Translations under genes and position numbers: made by a program
Source of the DNA: Trifolium pratense
Lineage: Eukaryota > Streptophyta > Magnoliopsida > Fabales > Fabaceae
Reading direction: 5' to 3'
Assembly (NCBI RefSeq): GCF_020283565.1
Contig: NC_060060.1
Span: 62,605,257-62,669,256, forward strand
Length of the DNA: 64,000 nt
Shown: positions 45,450 through 57,491 of the stretch, piece by piece
How the letters are laid out: every line of letters begins with the position of its first letter
How positions within the stretch are numbered: position 1 is the stretch's first letter
Notes under the pieces: model-generated
Told to the model about the DNA's origin: nothing
The model's input: the letters and a program-made list of their open reading frames with translations, nothing else
The model's database searches: none

Positions 45450-46707
45450 TGATGACAAATCGTCACACTCTCTAATCCATGCCTATTTTAGCAACATTAG
45501 ATACATTTTAGTAGGTTTATAGCAATAAATATAAGAGAAATCTAATCATGAGCTTGATTACTTGTTTTGCAAAGAAAACAGGAAAAATTGCAGGATATGA
45601 ATGATTTTCACTACGCTGGGGGCGTAGCCCATCACGCGCCGCGTGATGGAGCTAACAGAGAGCCAAGATTTTCACTCTGACCACGCGCGGCGTGATGCCT
45701 TACCACGCGCGGCGTGAAGCCTTGTTGAAGAAGAAGATTGCTCTCTGACTTGATCACGCGCCGCGTGATTCTGTTACCACGCGCGGCGTTGTTGATGGAT
45801 TTGCAACCACGCGCGGCGTGATAGATCTGGCGCGCGGCGTGGTTGCCTTCTGTATATATATTTTCTGCATAATTCTGTTTTCGGATTGGAAAAAAATTGG
45901 AGGAATCTGATCTTGATCTCGGGAATTGATTTCCAGGCACGATTGAAGGCTGATCCTGCGTTCCAGAGGCGAAAGGTGGCTAGATTGGAAGCATTCAACA
46001 TCATGGGAGTGGAATCCTTGAAGTTGGAGCAAGAATCGAGCTACTTCACGATGAGAGGCTAGAACTCCATTGAGGTTGGATCATGATGAGGAACTAAACC
46101 AATGTATTTCATGTAATCAATTGTATCTGTACTGAATCTCTCTTTTATGAATGTTATTCAATGAAATTCTATCCTTAATGCTTTACAATTTCTGATCAAT
46201 CTTGCAATGAACTTAGATTTTAATTATGTACGAGAGTATGAGTTGAAATCAGAACTGAATTCATTGTGCATTTGAGTGTTTCCGGTCGAGAGATTGAAAC
46301 ATAGAATGTAGCATACGATCAACGCGTTTTCAAATACTCCGCTACCGGTAGCTTCCATCCAAGAGATTGGAGAAGTATCGGTAGAGGATAGGGTGGATTT
46401 TGACAAGAGATTGCGATTCACCATATTGTTGATCTAGTTGTAACATTCGAGTGATTAGTTACGATACAATTGAATTGCATGTGAATACTAGTGTTTAGGG
46501 AATTGTCGACGATCCAACCTCATTCTTAATCAATTGATTTCTCAACATTTTCGTACAAGCACATCTTTCAAACTAAACCCCCAATTTATGTGTATTCTTT
46601 GCATCATGTTTATGAACATTATTCGACTAGTTTAATCACACAATCCCTGTGGATCGATATTTTTATTACTACGTGGTAATTCGTTCACTTGCGAAAATTA
46701 TCCATCA
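45450..46707 (+). repeat. Inner Athila 5' LTR
   Basis: 1258 bp, TGATGACAAATCG to ATCCATCA. The motif cluster and TATATATA (45853-45860) are arranged as in the outer LTR, but the sequence belongs to a different subfamily. Confidence 0.93.
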
Positions 46708-46836
46708 AGTTTTTGGCGCCGTTGCCGGGGATTGTGATTGATTCGACAAGGCAATAGTGTTCATATTTTCTGTGTTTTCTTATTTTCTGTTTTATATTTT
46801 TCTCCCGGAGCGTTCTACTTGTGTGTTTCATTGTGC

Positions 46837-49800
46837 ATGCGGAGAACAGGTCCTCAAGAGCTGCAATTTGATCCAGAGATTGAAAAGACAGCTCGCGCAA
46901 TTCGAAAGGCAACAAGGGAAGCTCAAGCTTCAAGGGGAACAGCTTTGCTAAGGGATACACCGGACTGTCAAGGACGGACTGCAGCAACAATGCAAGAAGA
47001 ACAAGTTCCACCGGTTCCTCAACCGCCAAGACGTACTCTCGGTGATTATGGGAGAAGAGACAACGACGCGTTGGCAAATCAAGGCTTTCAGCCGGCGAAT
47101 CCTGTCTCATTCGACATCAAGAACACGGTCCTCTCCGCCCTAAAGGAAAATCCGTATTCAGGATCGGAAGCTCAATGCCCGAACTTACACTTGTCTCACT
47201 TCTATGAAGCATGCGACTATACCGATCCACCGGGGGTGAGCGAATCGGACAAAAGACTGAGGTTATTCAAGCATTCTCTCACCGGCCGTGCTAAAGATTG
47301 GTTAGACACGATACCCGCCGGAACGATTGCGACTTGGAGACAGCTGGAGCGGAAGTTCTTAGATCGTTACTTCCCTATTCATAAGTTCCTAGAAAGGAGG
47401 GCTGAAATTAGCAACTTCGAGCAAGTTCTTAGATCCATCGTGTATCCGGAAGGTATCTTACATGATGTTCTGGTGCGAGTCGGCGGATTTGTGTTTCCAG
47501 CTGACTTTGTTGTCTTAGACATGGAAGAAGACAAGAATTGGGAACCCTTGCTGTTAGGAAGACCATTCTTAGCTACCGGACGCGCCCTTATCGATGTGGA
47601 GTTGGGAGAACTAATGTTCCGGACTGACGGTGAACAAATCCTCTTTAATGTGTTTGAAGCTATGAAACAACACGACGATGACACTCAATGTTTCAGAATT
47701 GAATTGGTTGACGAGGTCATTGAAGATATCTTTAAGGTTCAACACTCCTCCTCTACTCTTGAAAAGGTGTTAGTTAACTCATTGGATAATGTGGAAGACG
47801 AATGGGAGCGAGAAATTGAGTTATGTCTTAGCAATTTGAATGCTAATCGGATAGATGAAAGTCCTAAGTTTGAAAACCTCCTTGAAGTGAATGATAAGGA
47901 TCAAATGGAAGAAGAGAGGAAAGTTCCCGAACTGAAGCAACTCCCTTCACATCTGAAGTATGTGTTCTTAAGTGATGATGCTTCGTTTCCAGCCATCATT
48001 AGCAGCAAACTCACTCATTTGGAAGAGGAGAAACTGTTGAGAGTTTTGAAGTCCAACAAAGCCGCAATGGGGTGGACTATCTCCGATCTGAAAGGAATAA
48101 GTCCCACTTTTTGCATGCATAAAATCAAGTTGGAAGCTGAGTTTAAACCAGTTGTGCAACCTCAACGAAGACTCAATCCTACCATGAAGGAAGTTGTGAA
48201 GAAAGAGGTGCTGAAACTATTGGAGGCCGGCATGATATACCCTATCTCCGATAGTGCTTGGGTATCTCCGGTGCATGTGGTGCCGAAAAAGGGGGGAATG
48301 ACGGTGGTGAAAAACGATAAGAATGAGTTTATTCCATCTCGGACTGTTACGGGATGGCGTATGTGCATTGACTATCGCCGACTCAACACCGCTACTAGGA
48401 AGGATCACTTTCCCTTGCCATTCATGGATCAGATGTTGGAACGGTTAGCGGGGCAAGAGTTCTACTGTTTCCTTGATGGTTACTCAGGTTACAATCAGAT
48501 CACCGTCGATCCGGAAGATCAAGAGAAAACGGCATTTACTTGTCCCTTTGGGGTGTTCGCATATCGAAGAATGCCATTTGGATTATGTAATGCCCCAGCG
48601 ACGTTTCAAAGATGTATGCTTGCCATCTTCTCCGATATGATGGAGGACACAATGGAGGTATTTATGGATGACTTTTCGGTTTTTGGTAAGTCTTTCGATT
48701 TTTGCCTTTCTAATTTGAATGATGTGCTGAAAAGGTGTATAAGTACCAATTTGGTTTTAAATTGGGAAAAATGTCACTTCATGGTAAGAGAAGGGATTGT
48801 TCTCGGTCACAAAATCTCCTCAAAGGGGATTGAAGTAGACCAAGCCAAAATTGAGGTAATCAAAGAGCTACCTCCACCGTTAAATGTAAAGGGGGTAAGG
48901 AGTTTTCTCGGACATGCCGGGTTCTACCGGCGGTTCATTAAGGATTTTTCAAAAATTGCAAAACCCTTATCATCCTTACTAGTCAAGGATACGGTGTTTC
49001 TTTTTTATGAGGCTTGTGTGACTGCGTTTAATTGTCTTAAAACTAAGTTGGTTACTGCTCCCGTGATCGTTGCGCCACAATGGGACCTCCCTTTTGAATT
49101 GATGTGCGATGCAAGTGATTACGCGGTTGGTGCAGTCCTAGGCCAACACCATAACAAACTTTTCCATGTGATATACTACTCTAGCAAGGTCCTTAATGAG
49201 AATCAAATTAACTACACCACAACGGAGAAGGAATTGCTAGCGGTGGTATTCGCTTTGGAAAAGTTTCGTTCCTATCTAATTGGGTCAAAAGTGATTGTTT
49301 TTACAGATCATTCAGCTTTGAAGTATTTGTTGACAAAGGGCGATTCCAAGCCGCGGTTGTTGCGATGGATGTTGCTTTTACAGGAGTTTGATTTGGAAAT
49401 TCGAGACAAGAAGGGGGTAGAGAATGTGGTGGCTGACCACCTCTCAAGGCTAAGCAATCCGGATATTACTAATAAGGAAGAAGCTATTAAGTGTGAATTC
49501 CCGGATGAAAAATTGCTTGCCGTATCTGAGTTTCCATGGTTCGGTGACATTGCCAACCTCAAAGCTAGTGGATTCATTCCGGAAGAAATGACGGCACAAC
49601 AAAAGAAGAAGCTCTTCGCGGATTCGCGACATTATTTCTGGGATGATCCATTTTTGTTCAAGATGAGTAATGATGGCATGATTCGTCGATGTGTGGCCGA
49701 TAGTGAGATCTGAGGTATTATGTGGCATTGTCATAACTCGCCTTGTGGCGGGCATCATAGTGGCCCAAGAACAGCTGCGAAGGTTTTACAATGTGGGTTC

Positions 49801-50823
49801 TTTTGGCCAACGATATTTCAAGATTGTATGGAGTTTGTAAAAGCTTGCGATGCATGTCAACGATCGGGGGGTGTGTCTAAAAGAGATGAGATGCCGCAGC
49901 ATGGCCTAACTGAAGTCGAACCATTTGATGTATGGGGGATTGATTTTATGGGACCATTTCCTTCGTCCCAATCTAATGTGCACATTTTGGTTTGTGTGGA
50001 TTATGTTACAAAGTGGGTCGAAGCTACAGCCTGCCAAGCCAATGATTCAGCCACTGTGGTGCGGTTTCTCAAAAAGAACATATTTACAAGATTCGGCGTG
50101 CCGAGGATCTTAATCAGCGATGGAGGAAAGCACTTCATTAATCAGCATCTTGAAAACCTGTTGAGGAAGTATAACGTTAAGCACAAGGTTGCTACTCCTT
50201 ATCATCCTCAAACCTCCGGACAAGTTGAAGTGTCCAATCGCCAGTTGAAACAGATTCTTGAGAAGACGGTTTCTTCATCAAGGAAGGATTGGTCACTCAA
50301 ACTCGACGACGCGTTATGGGCATACCGTACTGCATTTAAAACCCACCTCGGTTTTTCCCCGTATCAGTTGGTTTATGGAAAAGCATGTCATTTACCCGTA
50401 GAGCTTGAGCATAAAGCATACTGGGCTGTTAAGCAACTAAACATGGATGCCACACTCGCCGGTAGAGCTCGGTTGTTGAAGCTCAATGAGTTAGAGGAAT
50501 GGCGCGAAAGGGCATATGAAAATGCGGTACTGTACAAGGCAAGGACTAAACGCTATCATGATGCGCAATTAGTTCCGAAAAAGTTTCACGAAGGACAGTT
50601 GGTGCTTCTATTTAACTCTCGATTCAAGTTATTCCCCGGTAAACTCAAGTCCAAGTGGTCTGGTCCTTTTGTAGTTAAGGAAGTGTTTCCACATGGGGCT
50701 GTGGAAATCTTCAAATCAGGGGAGGAGAATCAGAGTTTTAAGGTGAATGGTCAAAGGTTGAAAGTTTATCGTGGTGGAGAGCTCGTTCGGCACAATGTGG
50801 CTCTTTTCTTCCAAGACCCTTAG
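46837..50823 (+). pseudogene. Gag-pol fusion of the inner Athila element with deletion and one stop
   Basis: It starts [19 protein letters not shown]. After NFEQV (about residue 198; near 47426) the sequence jumps to the end of the protease region, a loss of roughly 490 codons relative to the outer copy that includes the Cys/His cluster and protease catalytic Asp. The frame is kept. RT has [19 protein letters not shown] and FMDD (about 609-612). RNase H has [13 protein letters not shown] and [13 protein letters not shown] at 49711-49713 (codon 959) then interrupts. The same frame continues with integrase: an HHCC zinc site (49720 on), D in WGIDFMGP, D in SDGGKHF, E in SGQVEVSNR, ending at 50823. 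The integrase cannot be made without readthrough. Confidence 0.92.
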
Positions 50824-52489
50824 GGGCATGGAACGTCAAGCATCGGGACGTTAAACAAGCGCTGGTTGGGAGGCAACCCAACGGTTTCTAATGATTAGTT
50901 GTTTTGTTTTGCAAGATGTAGGTAGGTGCGCAGCTTTCAGCAGCAAACAGAGCAAAAACAGAGGACTGTTGAAGTGAACTACGCTGGGGGCGTAGTGAAG
51001 TCACGCGCGGCGTCGTGTAAGTGGAGGAAAGAGGTGCCACTGGAATATCGATCACGCGCGGCGTGAAGGCTTCCTACGCGCGGCGTGATGATGGAAGTGG
51101 ATAAGTGAGCTCCCTGACTAGTGATCACGTGCGGCATGGTATCTTTCACGCGCCGCGTAAACAAGGCAGAGAGGAAAGTGGTTTTGCTAAAGTGATCACG
51201 CGCCGCGTGAGGGGAGCTACGCGCGGCGTGATCAAGTCAACTTGACCGTTTGAATTTGGTCAACATGACCGTTGGATTTTGGGGCCATAGAGAAATTTTG
51301 GAATAGATCACGCGCGGCGTGGAGTAAGTCACGCGCGGCGTCATCAGGTGACTCTGTTCTGATTATTTAAACTCTCACGTTCTAGCTAAAGACTCACCAT
51401 TCATCAAGGTTCAAATTCATCTGCTTGGTTTTAGGCTTCAGATCTATCAATTTCACTAAAGTTCTTAAGTGCGATATGAAGCCTAAAATCAGTGCAAGGG
51501 AATTCAGTAACCTTCATTTCATTAAATCAATCTCATGAGGGTTTTCGCAGGTATTAAGGTATACAGTCTGGTGCTTGGTTTTGGGCCTCAGATCCACCCA
51601 TCTATCTCAGTATTTCAAAAGGATGTGAGTCCTAAAATCAATGCACGGGCTTCTCTGCGTTCTGATCTCTGCTGCTGCTGCTACTATTCTACTACTCTAT
51701 CTCTATCTTTACTTAATTGTCTTTTATTTGCTTGGTTTGTAATAATATTTGATGTTGCTTGGATTTTGGCTGGATATTTTATTTGTGTACTCTGAATTTG
51801 AATCTTCTTTTGTTTGATTGAGGAATGGTTTTTACTTTTAGAGTTTTTCTCAATATTTTGGCATGTTCCTTCTAGTTACTTGAGTATCAATTACTTGATT
51901 TTCTCCGTGTGTGATATGTGAAACTTGCAGTGCAATAGCTGGTTGCACTCATGTGATCAAGAGGCAAAGGAAGGGAACGCACACTTTTTGACCGGTTCTT
52001 TGATTCGACCCAATTGAGAGGTATTGAGCCAAACACTCCTTTTTCTTCTATGTGTGATATCCACTCATGTACTGTCTCTCGATTTTGCTTGTCGTCTTTT
52101 TATTTGATTGGTACTTTTGTAGCACACACGAGGCATGTTCCTTGGTACCTTTGAGCCTTTCTATCCACCCTTACTTATAATTATCCCTTGCTTAACCAAT
52201 TTGAGCTGAAAAAGAAAATGTTATTTTTGCAAAACCTTAAGAAATTTTTGATAAAAAAAGGAATGACTTTCTTGGAGGTTAGGCACCTAATTAGTGGTTG
52301 ATGCGCATTGCTCACCACTAAGTTTGCGGTTGCTCTTTGGAATTAGCAACAAATAAAGTTTGGGGTGAGGGTACTAGAGAACTTATAAAAAGTTTTGATT
52401 GAATAATTTTTCAAAAATTTCAAAAGTTGCAAGGCAAAAGAGAAGAGAAAAGAAAGAAAATGAAAAAGAAAAGAAGATGAATGAATGTG

Positions 52490-52528
<39 letters not shown>

Positions 52529-53085
52529 GAAAAGAAGCGACAGCCTTGAATTCAAAAGAATTGCAAAACTTTGTTTGATGTTTGAAAAAGTTCTCTAGTC
52601 CACTATATTTCAAAAGGGGTTTGGTTTATGAAAATGTTCTTTGACTAATAGGGGGATCTAACTCCAAGTTTTTCTACTACTTATCCAAAAATGTCACCAT
52701 CCACCCTAGCCAAGCCACGTTATAACCCTAAAGACCTCTAATGTGTGTGCACAAAGTGAACCGAATGAATTCTTAGACTACTTGCAAAATTATTGTTGAC
52801 TTGCATTGATGTGTTGATTTGAGTGAATTGCCAAAAACTGAAGAGTGCATGTGAGTAGTGTGATGAAATCATAGAGCCTTGGTCGAAAAGTGTGAACTAC
52901 TTGAAAATGTCTTGCGGGAACGATTGTGCAATTGAGCATTGTTTGCAGGCGGAGCATTGATCATCAGGTGATCTTCACGTATGTATGATTCGAGTGAATT
53001 TAAGGAAAATGCCAAGGTCTTGACACAAAAGCTTGAGGTAAAAGTTGTTTCCTTGAGGACAAGAAAAGGTTTAAGTTTGGGGTTG
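50824..53085 (+). other. Post-pol region of the inner Athila element, third ORF missing
   Basis: Starts with two hairpins (50832-50852 and 50865-50882) shared with the outer element. About ten CACGC-GCS-GCGTG type units lie at 50980-51345. A roughly 100-bp segment beginning CTTGGTTTTAGGCTTCAG is imperfectly repeated at about 51420-51500 and 51570-51650, where the third ORF should be. From about 51660 on the DNA is homologous to the outer 3' region. An A run of about 29 lies at 52491-52519. Confidence 0.75.
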
Positions 53086-54343
53086 TGATGACAAATCGTC
53101 ACACTCTCTAATCCATGCCTATTTTAGCAACATTAGATACATTTTAGTAGGTTTATAGCAATAAATATAAGAGAAATCTAATCATGAGCTTGATTACTTG
53201 TTTTGCAAAGAAAACAGGAAAAATTGCAGGATATGAATGATTTTCACTACGCTGGGGGCGTAGCCCATCACGCGCCGCGTGATGGAGCTAACAGAGAGCC
53301 AAGATTTTCACTCTGACCACGCGCGGCGTGATGCCTTACCACGCGCGGCGTGAAGCCTTGTTGAAGAAGAAGATTGCTCTCTGACTTGATCACGCGCCGC
53401 GTGATTCTGTTACCACGCGCGGCGTTGTTGATGGATTTGCAACCACGCGCGGCGTGATAGATCTGGCGCGCGGCGTGGTTGCCTTCTGTATATATATTTT
53501 CTGCATAATTCTGTTTTCGGATTGGAAAAAAATTGGAGGAATCTGATCTTGATCTCGGGAATTGATTTCCAGGCACGATTGAAGGCTGATCCTGCGTTCC
53601 AGAGGCGAAAGGTGGCTAGATTGGAAGCATTCAACATCATGGGAGTGGAATCCTTGAAGTTGGAGCAAGAATCGAGCTACTTCACGATGAGAGGCTAGAA
53701 CTCCATTGAGGTTGGATCATGATGAGGAACTAAACCAATGTATTTCATGTAATCAATTGTATCTGTACTGAATCTCTCTTTTATGAATGTTATTCAATGA
53801 AATTCTATCCTTAATGCTTTACAATTTCTGATCAATCTTGCAATGAACTTAGATTTTAATTATGTACGAGAGTATGAGTTGAAATCAGAACTGAATTCAT
53901 TGTGCATTTGAGTGTTTCCGGTCGAGAGATTGAAACATAGAATGTAGCATACGATCAACGCGTTTTCAAATACTCCGCTACCGGTAGCTTCCATCCAAGA
54001 GATTGGAGAAGTATCGGTAGAGGATAGGGTGGATTTTGACAAGAGATTGCGATTCACCATATTGTTGATCTAGTTGTAACATTCGAGTGATTAGTTACGA
54101 TACAATTGAATTGCATGTGAATACTAGTGTTTAGGGAATTGTCGACGATCCAACCTCATTCTTAATCAATTGATTTCTCAACATTTTCGTACAAGCACAT
54201 CTTTCAAACTAAACCCCCAATTTATGTGTATTCTTTGCATCATGTTTATGAACATTATTCGACTAGTTTAATCACACAATCCCTGTGGATCGATATTTTT
54301 ATTACTACGTGGTAATTCGTTCACTTGCGAAAATTATCCATCA
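53086..54343 (+). repeat. Inner Athila 3' LTR
   Basis: 1258 bp, apparently identical to 45450-46707. It is followed directly by the AGCGT duplication and the outer element's gag start, so this LTR may now drive or disturb that gag. Confidence 0.93.
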
Positions 54344-54371
54344 AGCGTTCTACTTGTGTGTTTCCTTGTGC

Positions 54372-56804
54372 ATGCGGAGGACAGGTCCCATTGAGCTGCA
54401 GTTCGATCCAGAAATTGAAAAGACAGCTCGCGCAATTCGGAAGGCAACAAGGGAAGCTCAAGCTTCAAGAGGAAAAGCTTTGCTAGGTGGTACACCGGAC
54501 TGTCAAGGACAGAGTTCAGCTACTATGGAAGAAGAGCAGGATCCACCGGTCCATGTTCCACCGGTTCCTCAACCACAAAGACGTACTCTTGGTGATTATG
54601 GGCGGAGAGATAATGACGCTCTAGCCAATCAGGGTTTTCAACCGGCAAACCCGGTTTCTTTTGACATTAAGAATATTGTCTTATCCGCACTTAAAGAAAA
54701 CCCCTACTCCGGATCGGAATCCCAATGTCCCAATCTACATTTATCACATTTCTATGAGGCTTGCGACTATACCGACCCACCGGGGGTAAGTGAATCGGAT
54801 AAGAGACTTAGGTTGTTCAAGCACTCTCTCACCGGCCGTGCTAAGGATTGGTTGGACACAATACCGGCCGGAACTATTGAGACATGGAGACAACTTGAGC
54901 GGAAGTTCTTAGACCGCTACTTCCCTATTCATAAGTTTTTGGAAAGAAGGGCTGAAATTAGCAACTTCGAGCAAGTGGATGGGGAGACGCTCTATGATGC
55001 TTGGGAGAGGTTCAAAGTTTGTCTTAAAAGGTGCCCGAATCATGGTTTCGATGGCCACAATCAGATGCAAATGTTCACCCAAGGTTTGAGGGCGCAAACG
55101 CGCATGATACTTGACGCATCAGCCGGTGGTTCGCTGAAAAATCGGGACGAGGCTGAAGCAAGAGAGTTGGTGGAAAGTATGGCTCAAAACGAGTATAGAG
55201 CTACTAATGATAGAGGAGCCAAAAAGAGAGGCGGAGTGTTGGAATTGGATACTCAAACAGCCCTATTAGCACAGCAAAAGCTAATGACTAGCCAAATGGA
55301 AGCAATGACGAAGCTGCTGTCCAATCCACAAGTTCAAACTTCTCCAATAGGTAAAATTGACAATGTGCGCTGTGATTTTTGTTTGCAGGACCACCCAAAT
55401 GGCGGATGCTTCCCGGAGGGTTCAGAGGAGGCTCGCTACTTGGCCAATTTTCGGAAGCCGTACAACAACAATAACAACGGTTCCGGGTGGGGGAACGGTA
55501 TGCAAAGTCAAGGTGCACCGCAACAGCAGCAAAGGCCTCCATCAAGGATGGAAGAGACTCTAAATCAGTTCATGCTCATGACCCAAAGCAACTTTGAAGC
55601 GATGAAATCGAGTCAAGCAACCTCTAACAAGAATCATGAAGCTTCTATAAAGAATCTTGAGGTGCAAATGGGTCAGCTGTCAAGACAGTTTTCTATGTTG
55701 CAAAACCAAGGAGGTTTCGGTGGAAACACTCATGACAATCCGAAAAATGAAACTTGCAATGGAATCACTTTGAGGAGTAGAGAGATACCGGAAAGGCCAG
55801 CTGTGGAGAAGCCCTTGAAAAAGAAAGTCATTGAGGGAGAAGTTGAAAATAAGCAAGAGGTTGTAGTTGAAAATGAGAGATATGAGGGAGAAGTAGAAAA
55901 GGAAAATATGTTTAAGGGAGTTGAGATTAGTGAGGATGAGAAAGAAGAAGTTGAAAAACAGAGGGAGATAAAAGAAAAAGAGAGCAAGAAGGTTGAGAAA
56001 GGTAAGGGAATTGATGAATCGCCATATGCTAGGATGCCTTTTCCTAGGAGAAAGAAAGCTAAGAATCTTGAGCGGGAGAAGGAGTTCAAGAAGTTCATGA
56101 AGGTGTTGAACAAGCTTGAGATGGCTATACCATTGGTTGAGGCATTGGAGCAGATGTCGAGTTATGCAAAGTTTTTGAAGGAGCTGCTTACAAAGAAAAG
56201 AAAACCACTAGATGATGAAATGGTAAGTATGACGGAAGAGTGCAGCGCCCTCATCCAAAGGAAGCTACCTCAGAAAAAGAAAGATTCGGGGAGCTTTACA
56301 ATTACATGCTCTATTGGAAATCTCACTATTGAAAAGGCTTTGTGTGATTTGGGTGCTAGCATTAATCTGATGCCGTTATCAATGATGAAGAAGATACCGG
56401 GAGCGGTAGCAAAGCCGACAAAGATGAGTCTCTCTTTGGCGGATAGATCGATTGTGCATCCGGAAGGTATTCTCCATGATGTGTTGGTAAGAGTTGCTGA
56501 ATTTGTGTTTCCCGCAGATTTTGTGGTTTTGGACATAGAAGAAACTAGGGAGTGGGAACCTTTGCTACTTGGTAGACCCTTCTTAGCAACTAGCCGAGCC
56601 TTAATCGATTTGGAGATGGGTGAACTCATGCTAAGGACCGATGATCAGCAGGTTACATTCAATGTCTTTGATAAGATGACATGTGATGATGGAGACCCAC
56701 AATGCTTTAAAATTCAGGTTTATGATCACATTGTTAAAGATGCTCTTAAGTTACCTTGGAATGCACACTACTTGCCACATGGTGGCACTACCTTTTCTCC
56801 ATAA
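54372..56804 (+). CDS. Gag-protease ORF of the outer Athila element
   Basis: 810 residues starting [19 protein letters not shown] at 54372; the frame is also open upstream, but that part lies in the inner element's LTR. A gag domain includes [18 protein letters not shown] (about residue 158) and LDRYFP. A Cys/His cluster starting CDFC lies at about residue 334, followed by a Gln/Asn-rich and then a long Glu/Lys-rich stretch. The aspartic protease site is CDLGASINLM at about residue 657 with a GRPFLATSRALID segment after it. The frame stops soon after the protease; the sequence then resumes with the motif block that follows pol in the inner element, showing that RT to integrase was deleted. 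Confidence 0.9.
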   Translation: MRRTGPIELQFDPEIEKTARAIRKATREAQASRGKALLGGTPDCQGQSSATMEEEQDPPVHVPPVPQPQRRTLGDYGRRDNDALANQGFQPANPVSFDIKNIVLSALKENPYSGSESQCPNLHLSHFYEACDYTDPPGVSESDKRLRLFKHSLTGRAKDWLDTIPAGTIETWRQLERKFLDRYFPIHKFLERRAEISNFEQVDGETLYDAWERFKVCLKRCPNHGFDGHNQMQMFTQGLRAQTRMILDASAGGSLKNRDEAEARELVESMAQNEYRATNDRGAKKRGGVLELDTQTALLAQQKLMTSQMEAMTKLLSNPQVQTSPIGKIDNVRCDFCLQDHPNGGCFPEGSEEARYLANFRKPYNNNNNGSGWGNGMQSQGAPQQQQRPPSRMEETLNQFMLMTQSNFEAMKSSQATSNKNHEASIKNLEVQMGQLSRQFSMLQNQGGFGGNTHDNPKNETCNGITLRSREIPERPAVEKPLKKKVIEGEVENKQEVVVENERYEGEVEKENMFKGVEISEDEKEEVEKQREIKEKESKKVEKGKGIDESPYARMPFPRRKKAKNLEREKEFKKFMKVLNKLEMAIPLVEALEQMSSYAKFLKELLTKKRKPLDDEMVSMTEECSALIQRKLPQKKKDSGSFTITCSIGNLTIEKALCDLGASINLMPLSMMKKIPGAVAKPTKMSLSLADRSIVHPEGILHDVLVRVAEFVFPADFVVLDIEETREWEPLLLGRPFLATSRALIDLEMGELMLRTDDQQVTFNVFDKMTCDDGDPQCFKIQVYDHIVKDALKLPWNAHYLPHGGTTFSP

Positions 56805-57491
56805 CCCTTAGGGGCATGGAACGTCAAGCATCGGGACGTTAAACAAGCGCTGGTTGGGAGGCAACCCAACGGTTTCTAATGTTTTGATTTGTTTTGTTTT
56901 TGAAGTATGTAGATAGGTGTGCAGCAGAAGCAAGGACAGGAAGCAAAACAGGGCAGAACAGAGCTCTACTACGCCGGGGGCGCAGTACAATTACGCGCGG
57001 CGTGATCTTTCAATATAGAGGAAGGAGTTTTCAGAATGTACTACGCGCGGCGGGGGAGTGTATCACGCGCTGCGTGAAGCCTGGAGAAAGAATGGACTCT
57101 CTGACTAGTGATTACGCGCCGCGTGATGGTCATCACGCGCGGCGTGGCCTTTTTGAAAGAAGTTCTTGACCGTTACAATTGGTACTACGCGCGGCGTAGC
57201 AAGGGTCACGCGCGGCGTGGCTACACAGGAAAGCGTGTAAAATTTGAATTTCTTCATCTTCCCAACCACTCCATCAATCCCATCATCAATTTACACGCCC
57301 TCTCACACGGTAAACTCCATTGTTAACCCATTTTCATCTTCCAAACCTCTCCAATTTCATCTCTAATCACTCCCGATCATCCCATTCCTTCACATTCACA
57401 TACAACCCATTTCAACCATTTCAAATTCACTCCAAATCCCTCATTTCACCACTTTCCCAAATTGACCCATTTCAACCTCCCTACTATCACC
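56805..57491 (+). other. Spacer between gag-protease and third ORF with motif cluster
   Basis: It opens with two small hairpins (AACGTC/GACGTT at 56820-56840, GTTGGG/CCCAAC at 56853-56870). About eight CACGC-GCS-GCGTG type units follow between 56970 and 57222, then a C/T-rich leader up to the third ORF. Confidence 0.75.

Larger units (their letters stand above)
45450..54343 (+). mobile_element. Inner Athila/Calypso-type element, lacking most of gag, protease site and third ORF
   Basis: 8894 bp, duplication AGCGT (45445-45449 and 54344-54348). The LTRs are 1258 bp each and look identical, so it is the youngest layer. It sits in the leader of the outer element just upstream of its gag. It has a tRNA-Asp primer site, a gag N-terminus fused to RT, RNase H and integrase, the post-pol hairpins and motif cluster, but no third ORF. 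Confidence 0.93.

Noticed and set aside
45632..46032. Minus-strand ORFs of 76-102 codons rich in HAARG / TPRVV repeats, also at 53268-53668 and 44215-44460
   Set aside because: They are translations of the CACGC-GCS-GCGTG motif cluster inside LTRs, repeat exactly in both LTRs and cross the promoter; not genes.
52343..52613. Phe-rich minus-strand ORFs
   Set aside because: Translations of an A-rich run in the Athila 3' region.
55730..56113. Minus-strand ORF of 127 codons rich in Ser and Phe
   Set aside because: Complement of the Glu/Lys-rich part of the Athila gag ORF.
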